In this document: piece by piece, positions 33,926 through 43,430 of the stretch | Layout: each line of letters begins with the position of its first letter | Position numbering within the stretch: position 1 is the stretch's first letter | NCBI RefSeq assembly: GCF_001420715.1 | Contig: NZ_LJJC01000015.1 | Coordinates: forward strand, 150,242 to 214,241 | Source: Heyndrickxia shackletonii | GTDB lineage: Bacteria; Bacillota; Bacilli; Bacillales; Bacillaceae_C | Reading direction: 5' to 3' | Length of the DNA: 64,000 nucleotides | Position numbers and translations under genes: made by a program | Notes under the pieces: model-generated | What the model saw: only the letters and a program-made list of their open reading frames with translations | Told to the model about the DNA's origin: nothing | The model's database searches: none

Positions 33926-34208
33926 ACAATCCGCCTCCAAGTCTACTTTCGACGTTATCCTTCTGTAACCTGCCCCTTTGGTGCAAGAACGGGGTTAATT
34001 GCAGTATCTTCGCAATGTATATCAAATGTGAATCTATTATTATGCATTTTCTTCTAACACGCAGTATTTTAGGTTCCTTTATTTGTTTATACATCCAAGA
34101 TACTGAACTTTTTAAGGAAATAACTGAGTAAGTTGAAACTTTTTGAATAGAAAATTTGTAATAGAGTAAGTATTATTAATAATAATTTTAAAGAACGGGG
34201 GAAAATAT

Positions 34209-34418
34209 TTGCAAGCAAAAGCTTTAATTATCCTTGGCAGCGCGCTTATATTATTTGCTCTAGGATGTAGCTATTATACTTTCTTTGTTCCAAAAGTTGG
34301 TCCAATTGGTGATGGAAAAATTGCACCAACTACTTATATAATTCTTATTTGTGCCATAATTAATGGAATACTTGCAATTATACGAGGAATCCTCATCCTA
34401 AAAAGAGAGAAAGCATAG
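34209..34418 (+). CDS. Two-helix small membrane protein
   Basis: A 69-residue protein with membrane segments ALIILGSALILFALGCSYYT and TYIILICAIINGILAIIRGI, joined by a short loop FVPKVGPIGDGKIAPT. The start is TTG with GGGGG about 6 bases upstream. Function unknown. Confidence 0.6.
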   Translation: MQAKALIILGSALILFALGCSYYTFFVPKVGPIGDGKIAPTTYIILICAIINGILAIIRGILILKREKA

Positions 34419-34636
34419 AAAAACGAGAGCGTAAAAATCTTAGGAGTTAGCTATTTTCATAGGTGTTAAAAAAGCTGATTTTGAAAATTTCAAACATGCT
34501 TTTTATTGGTAGAAAATTTCTCTATATGAATTAGAAAATATCCATCTACATTTATCACTATTAATTTCACATCATGGTGCAATTGCGAAGTAAAACTGGT
34601 CCACATTATGAAGCTATACTCCCCCTATAGTTACAA

Positions 34637-34672
34637 AAAAAATCCTGCAAAAACAGGATTTTAATCTAACTT
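34637..34672 (-). terminator. Hairpin near-identical to the one at 30.25 kb
   Basis: AAAATCCTG and CAGGATTTT pair around CAAAAA, followed by a flank shared with 30252-30290. It lies 65 bases past the pepF stop. Confidence 0.65.
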
Positions 34673-34736
34673 TATATTATCAATATTTTTTATAAAACGA
34701 ACACCAAACTAGAAAATGTTCCTTGGATTTATACAA

Positions 34737-36545
34737 TTAGAATGCTCTTTCCAATTCATCAATTAAAGATCCAACATATGCGACAGCTTTTCGAATCGGA
34801 TCAGGTGTGGACATATCCACATTTGCTAATTTCATCAGCTCCAGCGGTTTTAATGTTCCACCGGCTTTTAATACGGAAATCCAACGATCCACTGCAGGCT
34901 GACCTTCTTCCTCTATCATTTGTGCTGCAGCAGTAGATGCCGTTAAACCAGCTGAATACGTATATGGATATAGACCCATATAATAATGTGGCTGACGCAT
35001 CCAAGTTAATCCTGCACCTTCATCCAGTTCGACACTATCTCCCCAGAAATTTGCTAACAGTTCTAGATTCTGTTCGCAGAGAATTTTCGCTGTTATCGGA
35101 GTTCCTTTTTCAGCTAAATCATACACTCGGCGTTGCAGTTCTCCTTCAAGTAAATGAGTTACGAAATTATGATAGTAAGTACCTAATGATTGAAGAATAA
35201 CCCAACGACGCATATTTTCATCATCAGACTGTTTTAAAATATGTTTGCTTAATAGCATTTCATTCATTGTCGATGGTGCTTCCACAAAGTATCTGGAAGG
35301 ACGAGTATTGGAAATCGTTTGGTTTCGACCAGCCAATACGAAGTGACCAGCATGACCTAATTCATGGGCGAGAGTAAACACGTTTCGCATGGAATTGCTC
35401 CAAGTCATCATAATATATGGATGTGCCCCGTAAGGACTTGAGCAAAATGCTCCGGATCTTTTTCCCACATTGTCTGCACGATCAACCCAGCGATTCCGCA
35501 AGCCCTGCTCCATAATTTCTATATATTCTGGCCCCATTACTTCCAATGCTTCCAATACGAGCTTAGATGCTTCTTCATAGGTAATTTCAGGGTCATATTC
35601 CGGATCAAGCGGTGCTTTTAAATCACTATAATAAAATTTATCCAAGCCTAATACTCGCTGTTTTAACTTTGCGAAACGGCGCATATGCGGTGCAAGTTCT
35701 TCTAGTATCGTATTTAATTGATTGTGATACATTTCTTTTGTCACTTGTTGACTATGCAATAGCATATCTGTAACGGATTCATATTTACGCAATCTCGCTT
35801 CAATTACTTGTCTCTTTATCTCAGTTGCATACGTAGCTGCATATGTATTTTTGTATTGATTAAGGGTATTCACAAAAGACTCATATGCTTTTCTGCGGAG
35901 CTCTGTATTAGATGATTCCTCAAATTTTGGGTAAGAATTAAAAGTTAAAGGGTATTCCTCTCCAGTATCTGTCTTAAAGGAGGAGAACTTCATATCAGAT
36001 GTTTTGCTTCTTTCATAAATCATATACGGGGAATCCAATACTTCTCCAAAAGCAGCTAAAACTTCCTCCGTATCAGGAGATAACATATGGTCTTTTAATT
36101 CCAATAAATCCATTAATGTTTTGGTAAATTCCTTTAACCCTTCCTCTTGCTCTATATACTCTTTTATCGTTTCTTCCGATATTGCAAGAATTTCTGAATT
36201 AATGAATGACATACTTGCACTAACGTTAGAAGACATCGAGGCAGCAAGTGCAGCATTTGCTTGATTCATAGAATCAGTTCCATCTGCTGATTGACGCAAG
36301 CTGGCAAAAGTCATCACACGAACCATCCGCTCTAATAACGAATCTCTAGCAAGCAGACAATCTAATAAAGTTTTTGCATTTTCTGCAAGACGTCCTTTGT
36401 ATCGAGTAACTGTGTGGATATCGTTTTCTATCGATTCTAATTCCTTTTTCCAATCCTCATCCGTTTTAAATAAATCACTCAAGTCCCAGGTTTTTTCCAA
36501 AGGAACCTCAGAACGAGTCAACGTTTTGTTTTTTACAGCTGTCAT
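34737..36545 (-). CDS. pepF: Oligoendopeptidase F (M3B)
   Basis: A 602-residue zinc metallopeptidase that degrades peptides of roughly 7-17 residues in the cytosol. The zinc site is FTLAHELGHAGHF (HExxH), followed by the downstream Glu in FVEAPSTMNEMLLS. The N-terminal VPLEKTWDLSDLFKTDEDW and the C-terminal GLYPYTYSAGLTASTAAAQM are classic PepF. Start ATG 36543-36545 is set by AGGGG 7 bases upstream. It stands alone. Confidence 0.95.
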   Translation of the reverse strand: MTAVKNKTLTRSEVPLEKTWDLSDLFKTDEDWKKELESIENDIHTVTRYKGRLAENAKTLLDCLLARDSLLERMVRVMTFASLRQSADGTDSMNQANAALAASMSSNVSASMSFINSEILAISEETIKEYIEQEEGLKEFTKTLMDLLELKDHMLSPDTEEVLAAFGEVLDSPYMIYERSKTSDMKFSSFKTDTGEEYPLTFNSYPKFEESSNTELRRKAYESFVNTLNQYKNTYAATYATEIKRQVIEARLRKYESVTDMLLHSQQVTKEMYHNQLNTILEELAPHMRRFAKLKQRVLGLDKFYYSDLKAPLDPEYDPEITYEEASKLVLEALEVMGPEYIEIMEQGLRNRWVDRADNVGKRSGAFCSSPYGAHPYIMMTWSNSMRNVFTLAHELGHAGHFVLAGRNQTISNTRPSRYFVEAPSTMNEMLLSKHILKQSDDENMRRWVILQSLGTYYHNFVTHLLEGELQRRVYDLAEKGTPITAKILCEQNLELLANFWGDSVELDEGAGLTWMRQPHYYMGLYPYTYSAGLTASTAAAQMIEEEGQPAVDRWISVLKAGGTLKPLELMKLANVDMSTPDPIRKAVAYVGSLIDELERAF

Positions 36546-36704
36546 ATACATACCCCTTTTCAAATTGGCTACCGAAAAATATTTCGTATTCCGAAACTAA
36601 TATTTACATTGTACAAGAAAACTGAATGTTTGAAAAGTTCCGCTTGAAAAATATCCTTCATATTACTGACAACCTTTTTTAAACTCAAAGTTCCTTTTCC
36701 AAAC

Positions 36705-37163
36705 TTGACTTATTTTTTATTTGGTTCATTTTTCACAGCATGTGTGCCTGTTATTGGACATTTTCTATGGAAGAATAAACAACAAGGGATGAGTAGAAAA
36801 ATCTCTATTATGGTTTCAACGCTAACCGGCTGGTTTCTATATTTTCTAGGGATTTATGAATATTTTTTTGGCCAGTTTTCTGTAGGACTAGCTGCTATTT
36901 TTTTTACCGGAATCATCTCGTCACCATTAAACATGGATCTCACTATTTTACGAAATTTCTCCCCCAGATATCACAAAAGAAGCAAGAGAATTGTCCCCTT
37001 GCTTCAACATGCTTTATTTTACCCAAGAAAATCAATTGCCATTTTGAATCGTTGGAGTCCGTCGATAACCTTTGATGATGGACAGCCTACATTCATTCGC
37101 AGGAAACCTTTCCCTTCTGTTCCGTATACTTCCCCCGGCATAATCGCTACTTTACCATGGTGA
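36705..37163 (+). CDS. Doubtful small membrane protein overlapping a neighbouring gene
   Basis: An open frame whose first ~85 residues look like a genuine membrane protein (MTYFLFGSFFTACVPVIGHF; IMVSTLTGWFLYFLGIYEYF; FSVGLAAIFFTGIISSPLNM). The 3' third runs through the terminator and the 3' end of the opposite MalY-like gene, where its sequence is a shadow. The start is TTG without a ribosome site. It may be a decayed gene that has lost its stop. The rest of 36546-37018 is promoter DNA for pepF and holds no other gene. Confidence 0.35.
   Translation: MTYFLFGSFFTACVPVIGHFLWKNKQQGMSRKISIMVSTLTGWFLYFLGIYEYFFGQFSVGLAAIFFTGIISSPLNMDLTILRNFSPRYHKRSKRIVPLLQHALFYPRKSIAILNRWSPSITFDDGQPTFIRRKPFPSVPYTSPGIIATLPW
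36970..37010 (-). terminator. Intrinsic terminator of the malXY-like operon
   Basis: On the minus strand GAAGCAAG and CTTGCTTC pair, followed by TTTTGTG, just past the MalY-like stop. Confidence 0.7.
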
Positions 37164-38209
37164 ATCAGTGCATCTTGTAGTTGTTCATCAGTATAGGGGA
37201 GCTGGGAAATGTCAATCCACGCTAAGTAGGTAGATTCTGGAATCTTTAAATGTGCTGCAGGGATATACCTATCTAGGAATTCCTTTATCAATTCCATGTT
37301 TTTTTCAATATATTGATTCATTTCATCCACCCATTGACTATTTTCCTGATAAGCAGTCATCAATGCAATAGCACCTAAAGTACTTGTTGAAGAAAGTCCA
37401 TCTTTGTTCTTTAAGGTAATTAAGAACTTCTCCTTTATATTTTGATTTGGAATAATCGCATACGATCCTCCTAATCCTGGAACATTAAATGTTTTACTAG
37501 CTGACGTGCAAATGCATACAAAATCTAGATCTTCTGCAACCTTCACTATCGGAACATGCACATGAGGTTTGCGAACAATATCCATATGAATTTCATCCGA
37601 AATCACATAGACCTGATGTTTTTTACATAGAGTAATCATTTCTTTCAATTCTGCTTTCGTCCAAACACGCCCGGTCGGATTATGAGGACTGCATAATAGA
37701 AAAACTTTGGAACGAGGATGTGCCAGCTTTTCCTCTAAATCCTCAAAATCAATAGAGTAGGCGTGATTTTCATATAGTAGCTTACTTTCTGAAAAAACAC
37801 GGTTATTATCCATTACCACTTTATAAAAAGCATCATATGCAGGAGTATGGATAACAACATGATCTCCCTCTTCTGATAACTGTTCAATAAGCTTTGAAAC
37901 AGTATAAATAACTGTTGGACTATAGACAATCCAATTATCGTGAATCGATGTAGAAAATCTGTTTCGATACCATTGTTGAATGGCACCCTTAAACTCCTTA
38001 TGATTCCACCTTGTATATCCAAAGATTCCATGTTCAATACGTTTCTTTAATGCTGAAAGTATTTCGGGGGGGCAGAGAAAATCCGTATCTGATATCGAGA
38101 ATGGTAAAAGATCCTTTTCTCCAAATCGATCCTCAATATAATCCCATTGCGTACAATAGGTATCTAGCCGATTTACTACTTCATCAAATATATATTTCAT
38201 GTTATTCAA
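37019..38209 (-). CDS. MalY/PatB family pyridoxal-phosphate aminotransferase (C-S lyase-like)
   Basis: A 396-residue fold-type I PLP enzyme. SDTDFLCPPEIL at the N terminus, LLCSPHNPTGRVWTKAEL, ISDEIHMDIV with the PLP-pyridine Asp, and CTSASKTFNVPGLGGSYAII with the Schiff-base Lys place it with MalY/PatB cystathionine beta-lyases. It lies 7 bases behind a PTS permease gene, the same pairing as E. coli malX-malY. The natural role of MalY there is poorly known; it has beta-C-S lyase activity and antagonises MalT. Confidence 0.9.
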   Translation of the reverse strand: MNNMKYIFDEVVNRLDTYCTQWDYIEDRFGEKDLLPFSISDTDFLCPPEILSALKKRIEHGIFGYTRWNHKEFKGAIQQWYRNRFSTSIHDNWIVYSPTVIYTVSKLIEQLSEEGDHVVIHTPAYDAFYKVVMDNNRVFSESKLLYENHAYSIDFEDLEEKLAHPRSKVFLLCSPHNPTGRVWTKAELKEMITLCKKHQVYVISDEIHMDIVRKPHVHVPIVKVAEDLDFVCICTSASKTFNVPGLGGSYAIIPNQNIKEKFLITLKNKDGLSSTSTLGAIALMTAYQENSQWVDEMNQYIEKNMELIKEFLDRYIPAAHLKIPESTYLAWIDISQLPYTDEQLQDALIHHGKVAIMPGEVYGTEGKGFLRMNVGCPSSKVIDGLQRFKMAIDFLG

Positions 38210-38216
38210 ACCTTCT

Positions 38217-39779
38217 TTATAATACCAATTTGTCTAATTGAGTTTTAACAGAAGCTACCTGCGTTCCAATAATGACTTGTACATTGTGTTCATCAAGTAC
38301 AACTACTCCAAGGGCTCCGCACTCTTTTAAGACAGGTTGATTTACCTTACTCATATCATCCACAACAAGACGTAGGCGTGTAACACAGTTATCTAATGAT
38401 TCGATATTTTCTTTTCCGCCTATTGCGCCTAAAATTCTTTCCACATCATATTTTCCTTTTTTCTTGTAGGCGATTTCTCCCTCACCGATATCTTCAGCAA
38501 TTTTTTCACGTCCAGGTGTTTTCAAATTAAATTTGGTAATTGCAAACCGGAAAACACTGTAGTAGATGGCAAACCAGATCACCCCTACTAGAAGAACAAG
38601 ATACCATTTTGTATAGGCTCCTTGTAGAACCCCAAAGATGATAAAGTCTAACACACCTCCATCTGTATTTCCAATCGTGACTCCAAGTAAAGACATCACC
38701 ATAAAACCTAATCCTGTCAATACAACATGGATTCCGTATAACACTGGAGATATAAACAAAAATAGAAACTCTATCGGTTCGGTAATTCCAGTTACAGCAG
38801 AAGCAATTACACCAGAAATTAAGAGACCCTTTATTTTCTTACGATTTTCAGGTCGTGCTGTATGATAGATTGCTAATGCAACTGCGGGTAATCCAAACAT
38901 AAACGATGGCATTTTACCTTGCGATAAAAAGGCTGTTACGGAAGGGCTAATTTGCCCCCCACTTTTTAATTGTGCGTAGAATATATTCAATGCACCGGAT
39001 ACGGTTTGACCATCTACCACTTGTGTTCCTCCCGCTTGTGTAAAACGAATCATGGCAACAAGAATATGGTGTAACCCGAATGGTAGTAACAATCGCTCTC
39101 CGGCACCGAACAGGAAGGGGCCAAATGCGCCCGATTTTTGAATGATTGTTCCAATTCCAGCTATTGCTAATGCAAAAATTGGCCAAATTATAGGTATGAG
39201 AATCCCCACAATCGATAGGGTGATCGCAGAAATAATCGGGACGAATCGTGCTCCACCAAAGAAGGCGAAAGCATCTGGTAACTGAATGTCGTAAAATTTA
39301 TTATGCAATAGATAAACAATAATCCCAACAATAATACCACCAAGGACACCCATTTCTAAGGTTTGAATCCCCATGACCATTCCTTGTCCAGCCTCACGTA
39401 ATTTATCCGCTGGAGCAAGTTGATGCGTTTGTGTTAAATAAAAATTAATTGATAATTGCATAACTACATAACCAACAAATCCAGAAAAGGCAGCCACACC
39501 TTTTTCAAATCTGACAAGTCCCAGCGGAATAGCTATTGCGAACATTACAGGTAAATAGGTAAAGGCAAAGCCACCAATAGTAGACATAAAACTAAAGATA
39601 ATTTGTAAAACAGGATTTCCTAAAAAGGGGATAACTTCAATCGTTGAGGGACTTGTAAAAGCACTTCCAATTCCTAAAAGTAAGCCCATGAATGCTAATA
39701 ACGCTACTGGGAGCATAAAAGTTTTCCCCAATCCTTGAAAAAACTCCCAAAAATGTGATTTCTTGCTTTTCTTATTCAT
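38217..39779 (-). CDS. PTS system IIBC component, glucose/maltose (MalX-like) family
   Basis: A 520-residue sugar permease. The EIIC membrane domain fills about residues 1-425 (KTFMLPVALLAFMGLLLGIG; AVTGITEPIEFLFLFISP with the sugar-site GITEPIE). A C-terminal EIIB domain carries phospho-Cys in ESLDNCVTRLRLVVDD, about residue 465. No EIIA domain, so it depends on another IIA. It imports and phosphorylates a glucose- or maltose-type sugar. Co-transcribed with the MalY-like gene and preceded by a RpiR regulator. Confidence 0.92.
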   Translation of the reverse strand: MNKKSKKSHFWEFFQGLGKTFMLPVALLAFMGLLLGIGSAFTSPSTIEVIPFLGNPVLQIIFSFMSTIGGFAFTYLPVMFAIAIPLGLVRFEKGVAAFSGFVGYVVMQLSINFYLTQTHQLAPADKLREAGQGMVMGIQTLEMGVLGGIIVGIIVYLLHNKFYDIQLPDAFAFFGGARFVPIISAITLSIVGILIPIIWPIFALAIAGIGTIIQKSGAFGPFLFGAGERLLLPFGLHHILVAMIRFTQAGGTQVVDGQTVSGALNIFYAQLKSGGQISPSVTAFLSQGKMPSFMFGLPAVALAIYHTARPENRKKIKGLLISGVIASAVTGITEPIEFLFLFISPVLYGIHVVLTGLGFMVMSLLGVTIGNTDGGVLDFIIFGVLQGAYTKWYLVLLVGVIWFAIYYSVFRFAITKFNLKTPGREKIAEDIGEGEIAYKKKGKYDVERILGAIGGKENIESLDNCVTRLRLVVDDMSKVNQPVLKECGALGVVVLDEHNVQVIIGTQVASVKTQLDKLVL

Positions 39780-39871
39780 GCCGTTCTACTCTCCTTTTTT
39801 ATGGAAATGTGGGTTGTCTTCTATTGATTCATTCCCGTATGCACCACATTCATGATTAACTATCTAGAAAG

Positions 39872-39889
39872 TGGAACGTATCATTTCCA
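39872..39889 (-). promoter_or_regulatory. Candidate RpiR operator upstream of the malX-like gene
   Basis: TGGAA-N8-TTCCA is a perfect 5+5 dyad, 92 bases before the PTS gene start. The other bases of 39780-40050 are promoter-like AT-rich DNA with no gene. Confidence 0.45.
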
Positions 39890-40054
39890 TCGTATTCTTG
39901 TCTGTTCGTATTCTATCAACTTATAGGAATAGCATAACTTGATTAAAATGCAGGAGCAATCGCTTTCATACTTATTGTATACGCCTACATTTTTTGTACC
40001 GTGCTTACATTCATAACCAAGTAATTCGAGATTTCCACCCTGATTTCCAGAAAA

Positions 40055-40087
40055 AAAGAGGTTCTAGTTTAACCAGAACCTCTTTTC
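40055..40087 (-). terminator. Intrinsic terminator of the RpiR gene
   Basis: AGAGGTTCTGGTT and AACTAGAACCTCT pair on the minus strand, followed by TTTTTTT. It separates the regulator transcript from malX-malY. Confidence 0.85.
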
Positions 40088-40089
40088 TA

Positions 40090-40851
40090 CTATTGTTGCA
40101 TATAGGCCAAAATAATAAAATCCAAGATAATACTTAATGGAAATCTAGAACTCATATCTAACTCTCCATAATATCCATTTGCAATGAATGCATGAAAGGT
40201 AAGATCTACTTCTTGTTGTAACCTACTATTTTGTCTTCCTACCACAGCAATGGTTTTTACGTTTCGCTCTTTTAAAATATTTGCATACTCGAGGATATGT
40301 AAGGTTTCACCACTGTAGGATACTAAAATAGCTAAATCATTGGAGGATAAGGCATGGGCCACACTTCTGAGCTCATCCCAATCCTCGCGTGCACTGGAAA
40401 TTCGTCCTGAAAAGGTGAGCTTTCTAGCAGCCTCGACACAAACTGGAAGTGAAGCTCCCACTCCAAAAAACTCAACAAATCGACTTTCTTTTATTAAAAC
40501 TGACGCTCTTTGTATTTTTTCTTCACTTAGATGATTCAGTGTTTGCTCCATTTCCTTTCTCACACGGTCTATATGAGTTAATAACGAATTGGACGCAACA
40601 TAATTTTCATCTTCTGTATCCTGTTCTACATATCTACTCAATGTATATTTTAAATCTTGAAAACCATCGTAACCTAATTGCTTACAGGTTCTACTAATTG
40701 TTGCAGTAGAAACAAACAATTCTTTTGCAAGCTCATTTACATTGGACTGAACGACACGATTGGGATTGACTAAAATATAGTCCAAAACTTGTTTCTCTAA
40801 TTGACTTAATTGATCTCTTCGTTGTGATAAACGCTTTAAGAAAGTTTTCAC
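40090..40851 (-). CDS. MurR/RpiR-family transcriptional regulator
   Basis: About 253 residues. The N-terminal HTH is SQLEKQVLDYILVNPNRVVQ, SNVNELAKELFVSTATISRT, CKQLGYDGFQDLKYTLSRYV. The C-terminal SIS sugar-phosphate domain includes FFGVGASLPVCVEAARKL and LAILVSYSGETLHILEYANI. The GTG start at 40851 is favoured by GGTGGAG, though close. It probably senses the phosphosugar made by the adjacent PTS and controls malX-malY. Confidence 0.9.
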   Translation of the reverse strand: MKTFLKRLSQRRDQLSQLEKQVLDYILVNPNRVVQSNVNELAKELFVSTATISRTCKQLGYDGFQDLKYTLSRYVEQDTEDENYVASNSLLTHIDRVRKEMEQTLNHLSEEKIQRASVLIKESRFVEFFGVGASLPVCVEAARKLTFSGRISSAREDWDELRSVAHALSSNDLAILVSYSGETLHILEYANILKERNVKTIAVVGRQNSRLQQEVDLTFHAFIANGYYGELDMSSRFPLSIILDFIILAYMQQ

Positions 40852-41041
40852 TGTTCTCCACCACACTTTACGATTAAGAGTACCACCCCTATGATATAGT
40901 ACGTTATAATAGTTACTCTCCCTTTGTCTTTTCTTTTATTATATATCATTTTCAGAATTGAAAGTTCATGAAAGGCGACATAATGACACGGTCCAAATCT
41001 CGGTGAAGTTTATTCTCTGTTAATTTCTGATGTAATTTACC

Positions 41042-41128
41042 TCAAATTATCAATGCAACTAGATTATTGGAGGCACTCTCATCCAATTTCTTTTGAATCT
41101 GTTTTATCCATTTCCCTTCATTACTCAT
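41042..41128 (-). pseudogene. N-terminal remnant of a sigma-70 family gene
   Basis: ATG 41128, with AGGAT upstream, opens MSNEGKWIKQIQKKLDESAS, NNLVALII, then TGA. This resembles the start of small ECF-like sigma factors (region 2.1), cut after 28 codons. The remaining bases of the 40852-41290 gap show only promoter-like DNA and a terminator. Confidence 0.4.
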
Positions 41129-41227
41129 ATCTCTGATCCTCATCCTAGTAGATTTATCCTCTCAGTTATATATTCGTAAAAGATAGACTAATAGTTTTAA
41201 TAACATCCAAAATTTTTCATAAAAAAC

Positions 41228-41289
41228 TAAAAAAAGTGCTTGGTTCCCGGTAATAAAAGTATTTACGCACCGGGGGTCAAGCACTTTCA
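41228..41289 (-). terminator. Intrinsic terminator of the PadR-ABC operon
   Basis: On the minus strand AAAGTGCTTG pairs with CAAGCACTTT, with an inner CCCGGT/ACCGGG stem, followed by a T run. Confidence 0.8.
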
Positions 41290-41290
41290 T

Positions 41291-42502
41291 CTAATGTTTT
41301 TGCGCCATTTGGACAACATCCTTAAATTTTACTTTTCCACTGTAATTCATAACCCCATTCAAGTAAATTCGATTTGCTGCGTAGTTAAGGAGTGCAATGC
41401 TGGCTAAAAGAATTACAATGGTAATGCCCATCTCCATGTAGCCTGCTTCACCTGATAATATTCTTGAAAATGTTACAATCGGTGATGTAATCGGAATGTA
41501 GGAACATACAGTAACAAGTGTCGATTCCGGAGAAAAGATGGACGTCATTCCGACAAAAAAAGCTGCCATAATACATAAAATAATCGGGAAAGAAACCGAG
41601 CTTAAGTCTTCCGTTCTGCTTACAACCGCTCCAACTGCGGCATAGCCAATCGCATACAGTAAAAATCCTAATATGAAGTAAATAATAAAGCATACGATGA
41701 TAAATGGCGTTAAATTACTTAAATCGATATGAAAGCCTAGCAATGAAAATTGTTTTCCGTTAAACCAACCTAAAGAGTAACTAATAAGAAACCCAAGGAT
41801 CATCACAACAATGTCCGCTAATCCGATCACTAACTGCACCAATATTTTTCCATACATCATGTAGATAGGCTTCACTTTCGGAATCATGATCTCCATAACA
41901 CGAGAAGCTTTCTCCGCGGTAATAGTATTGGCAATCATTTGACCTCTGCCAAGGATTAGCAAGTACATTAGGAACACAAAAATATAAACAATTCCAACCG
42001 TTCCAGTCGTATCTTTTAAGGCAATACTTTCTACAGGAATTGGTGCTAGGAGTTTTGTTGCAACATTTGGGTCTACCTTTGAATCTGTAATTGTTTTATT
42101 GATGCCGATATGCTGGACTTTCTGTGTTAAAATCGCAACTAATTCCTGATCAGCAAAAGATTTATACGTATACGAGAGGGCAGGTGAACCGTTCTTTTCT
42201 TTTACTTCCACAATGCCATCAAGGTCTCCAGCTTTCACTTGTTGCTTTAATTTCCCGATACTACTTTTTTCCCCAGAAACAAGTTTTACAGAATCCAATC
42301 CTTTGTTTAACTGTTTAATATTAGTTTGATAGGTAGTTGAATTGATGAACGCCACTTTATCCTTTGACTCCTTCGAGGAGAAATGGCTAAAGCCGAAAAT
42401 ACCAACTATGATAATCAGCGTAATTAGATTGCCAATGATAAAAGACTTTGATGTTATGGCCTCTCTCAAGTGAAACTTAAAAACCGTCATAAATTTCCCC
42501 AT
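41291..42502 (-). CDS. ABC-2 type transporter permease (NatB-like)
   Basis: About 403 residues. One N-terminal membrane segment (FIIGNLITLIIIVGIFGF), a long external domain (about residues 45-170), then five or six segments, including the conserved ANTITAEKASRVMEIMIPKV and PIYMMYGKILVQL. This is the NatB/LinJ-type ABC-2 permease layout. Start ATG 42500-42502 follows GAGGGTGGGG. It pairs with the adjacent ATPase. Substrate unknown; NatAB relatives extrude sodium or peptides. Confidence 0.87.
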   Translation of the reverse strand: MGKFMTVFKFHLREAITSKSFIIGNLITLIIIVGIFGFSHFSSKESKDKVAFINSTTYQTNIKQLNKGLDSVKLVSGEKSSIGKLKQQVKAGDLDGIVEVKEKNGSPALSYTYKSFADQELVAILTQKVQHIGINKTITDSKVDPNVATKLLAPIPVESIALKDTTGTVGIVYIFVFLMYLLILGRGQMIANTITAEKASRVMEIMIPKVKPIYMMYGKILVQLVIGLADIVVMILGFLISYSLGWFNGKQFSLLGFHIDLSNLTPFIIVCFIIYFILGFLLYAIGYAAVGAVVSRTEDLSSVSFPIILCIMAAFFVGMTSIFSPESTLVTVCSYIPITSPIVTFSRILSGEAGYMEMGITIVILLASIALLNYAANRIYLNGVMNYSGKVKFKDVVQMAQKH

Positions 42503-42503
42503 A

Positions 42504-43388
42504 TTACCCCACCCTCTCAATAAAGATTTCGTTTAATGTAGGCTCCAGCATTTTAAAGTTACGAATTGGAATCGAATGAACTTCGAATCGGTTCAAAAGC
42601 TGAATTGCTTCTTTATCATTCCTAACTCTAATAACGATATCTGCTTGTTTTGTTTCAAAAGGTATATTCCATTCATTAAGTGCAGTTTCAATAGTTTTAT
42701 TGCTTGATAGTGATAGATTGCGATACCCATAATTTTGTTTAATGTCATCCAATCGCCCTTTAACGATGACCTCTCCCTCTTTCATTAAACAAATTTGTTC
42801 ACAAAAACTTTCAATTTGCTCCATGCGATGACTGGACAGGATCACTGTTTTTCCAGCTGTGATTTGCTCTTCTATGATGGAAGACAATAAATTAGCATTC
42901 ACAGGATCTAACCCACTAAATGGTTCATCTAAAATTATCAATTCCGGATTATGCATTAATGTTGCGATTAATTGAATTTTTTGTTGGTTCCCTTTTGATA
43001 ATTCACTAGCCTTTTTGGTTTTATATTTAGCTATATCAAGTTTATCCAGCCAATAGTCAATTGCATCATCGGCTTGTTTACGGCTCATTCCTTCAAGTTC
43101 ACCAAAATAGCGAAGTTGTTCGTTTATTTTACTTTTTAAATACAGTCCACGCTCTTCAGGAAGATAGCCGATGGAAACCTTGGATCGGTCAAGTCGCCCA
43201 TCTTCCCATGTAATCTCACCTTGATCTGGCGTTAACAAACCTAGCAGCATTTTTATAGTAGTTGTTTTTCCTGCACCATTTCTTCCAAGAAGACCGAGTA
43301 CATGCCCTTTCTCTAAGGAAATGTTTAAGTTTTGAACTGCTTTTGTTTCCCCGAAGGATTTACTTAATTGATAAATGTTTAACCCCAT
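42504..43388 (-). CDS. ABC transporter ATP-binding protein (NatA-like)
   Basis: A 294-residue ATPase: Walker A GLLGRNGAGKTTTIKMLLG, signature ELSKGNQQKIQLI (LSKGN instead of LSGGQ), Walker B ELIILDEPFSGLDPVNANLL, and the H-loop VILSSHRMEQIE. The LSKGNQQK variant is typical of the DrrA/NatA group. It is third in an operon PadR - DUF2812 - ATPase - permease. Confidence 0.92.
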   Translation of the reverse strand: MGLNIYQLSKSFGETKAVQNLNISLEKGHVLGLLGRNGAGKTTTIKMLLGLLTPDQGEITWEDGRLDRSKVSIGYLPEERGLYLKSKINEQLRYFGELEGMSRKQADDAIDYWLDKLDIAKYKTKKASELSKGNQQKIQLIATLMHNPELIILDEPFSGLDPVNANLLSSIIEEQITAGKTVILSSHRMEQIESFCEQICLMKEGEVIVKGRLDDIKQNYGYRNLSLSSNKTIETALNEWNIPFETKQADIVIRVRNDKEAIQLLNRFEVHSIPIRNFKMLEPTLNEIFIERVG

Positions 43389-43430
43389 TTAATTGATTCT
43401 CCCCTTTATTTATTTCTTAAAAACTAGATT

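Noticed and set aside
34937-35200. Plus-strand frames inside pepF and similar antisense frames inside the catalase, hydantoinase and monooxygenase genes.
   Set aside because: They are shadows of strongly supported genes and lack ribosome sites.
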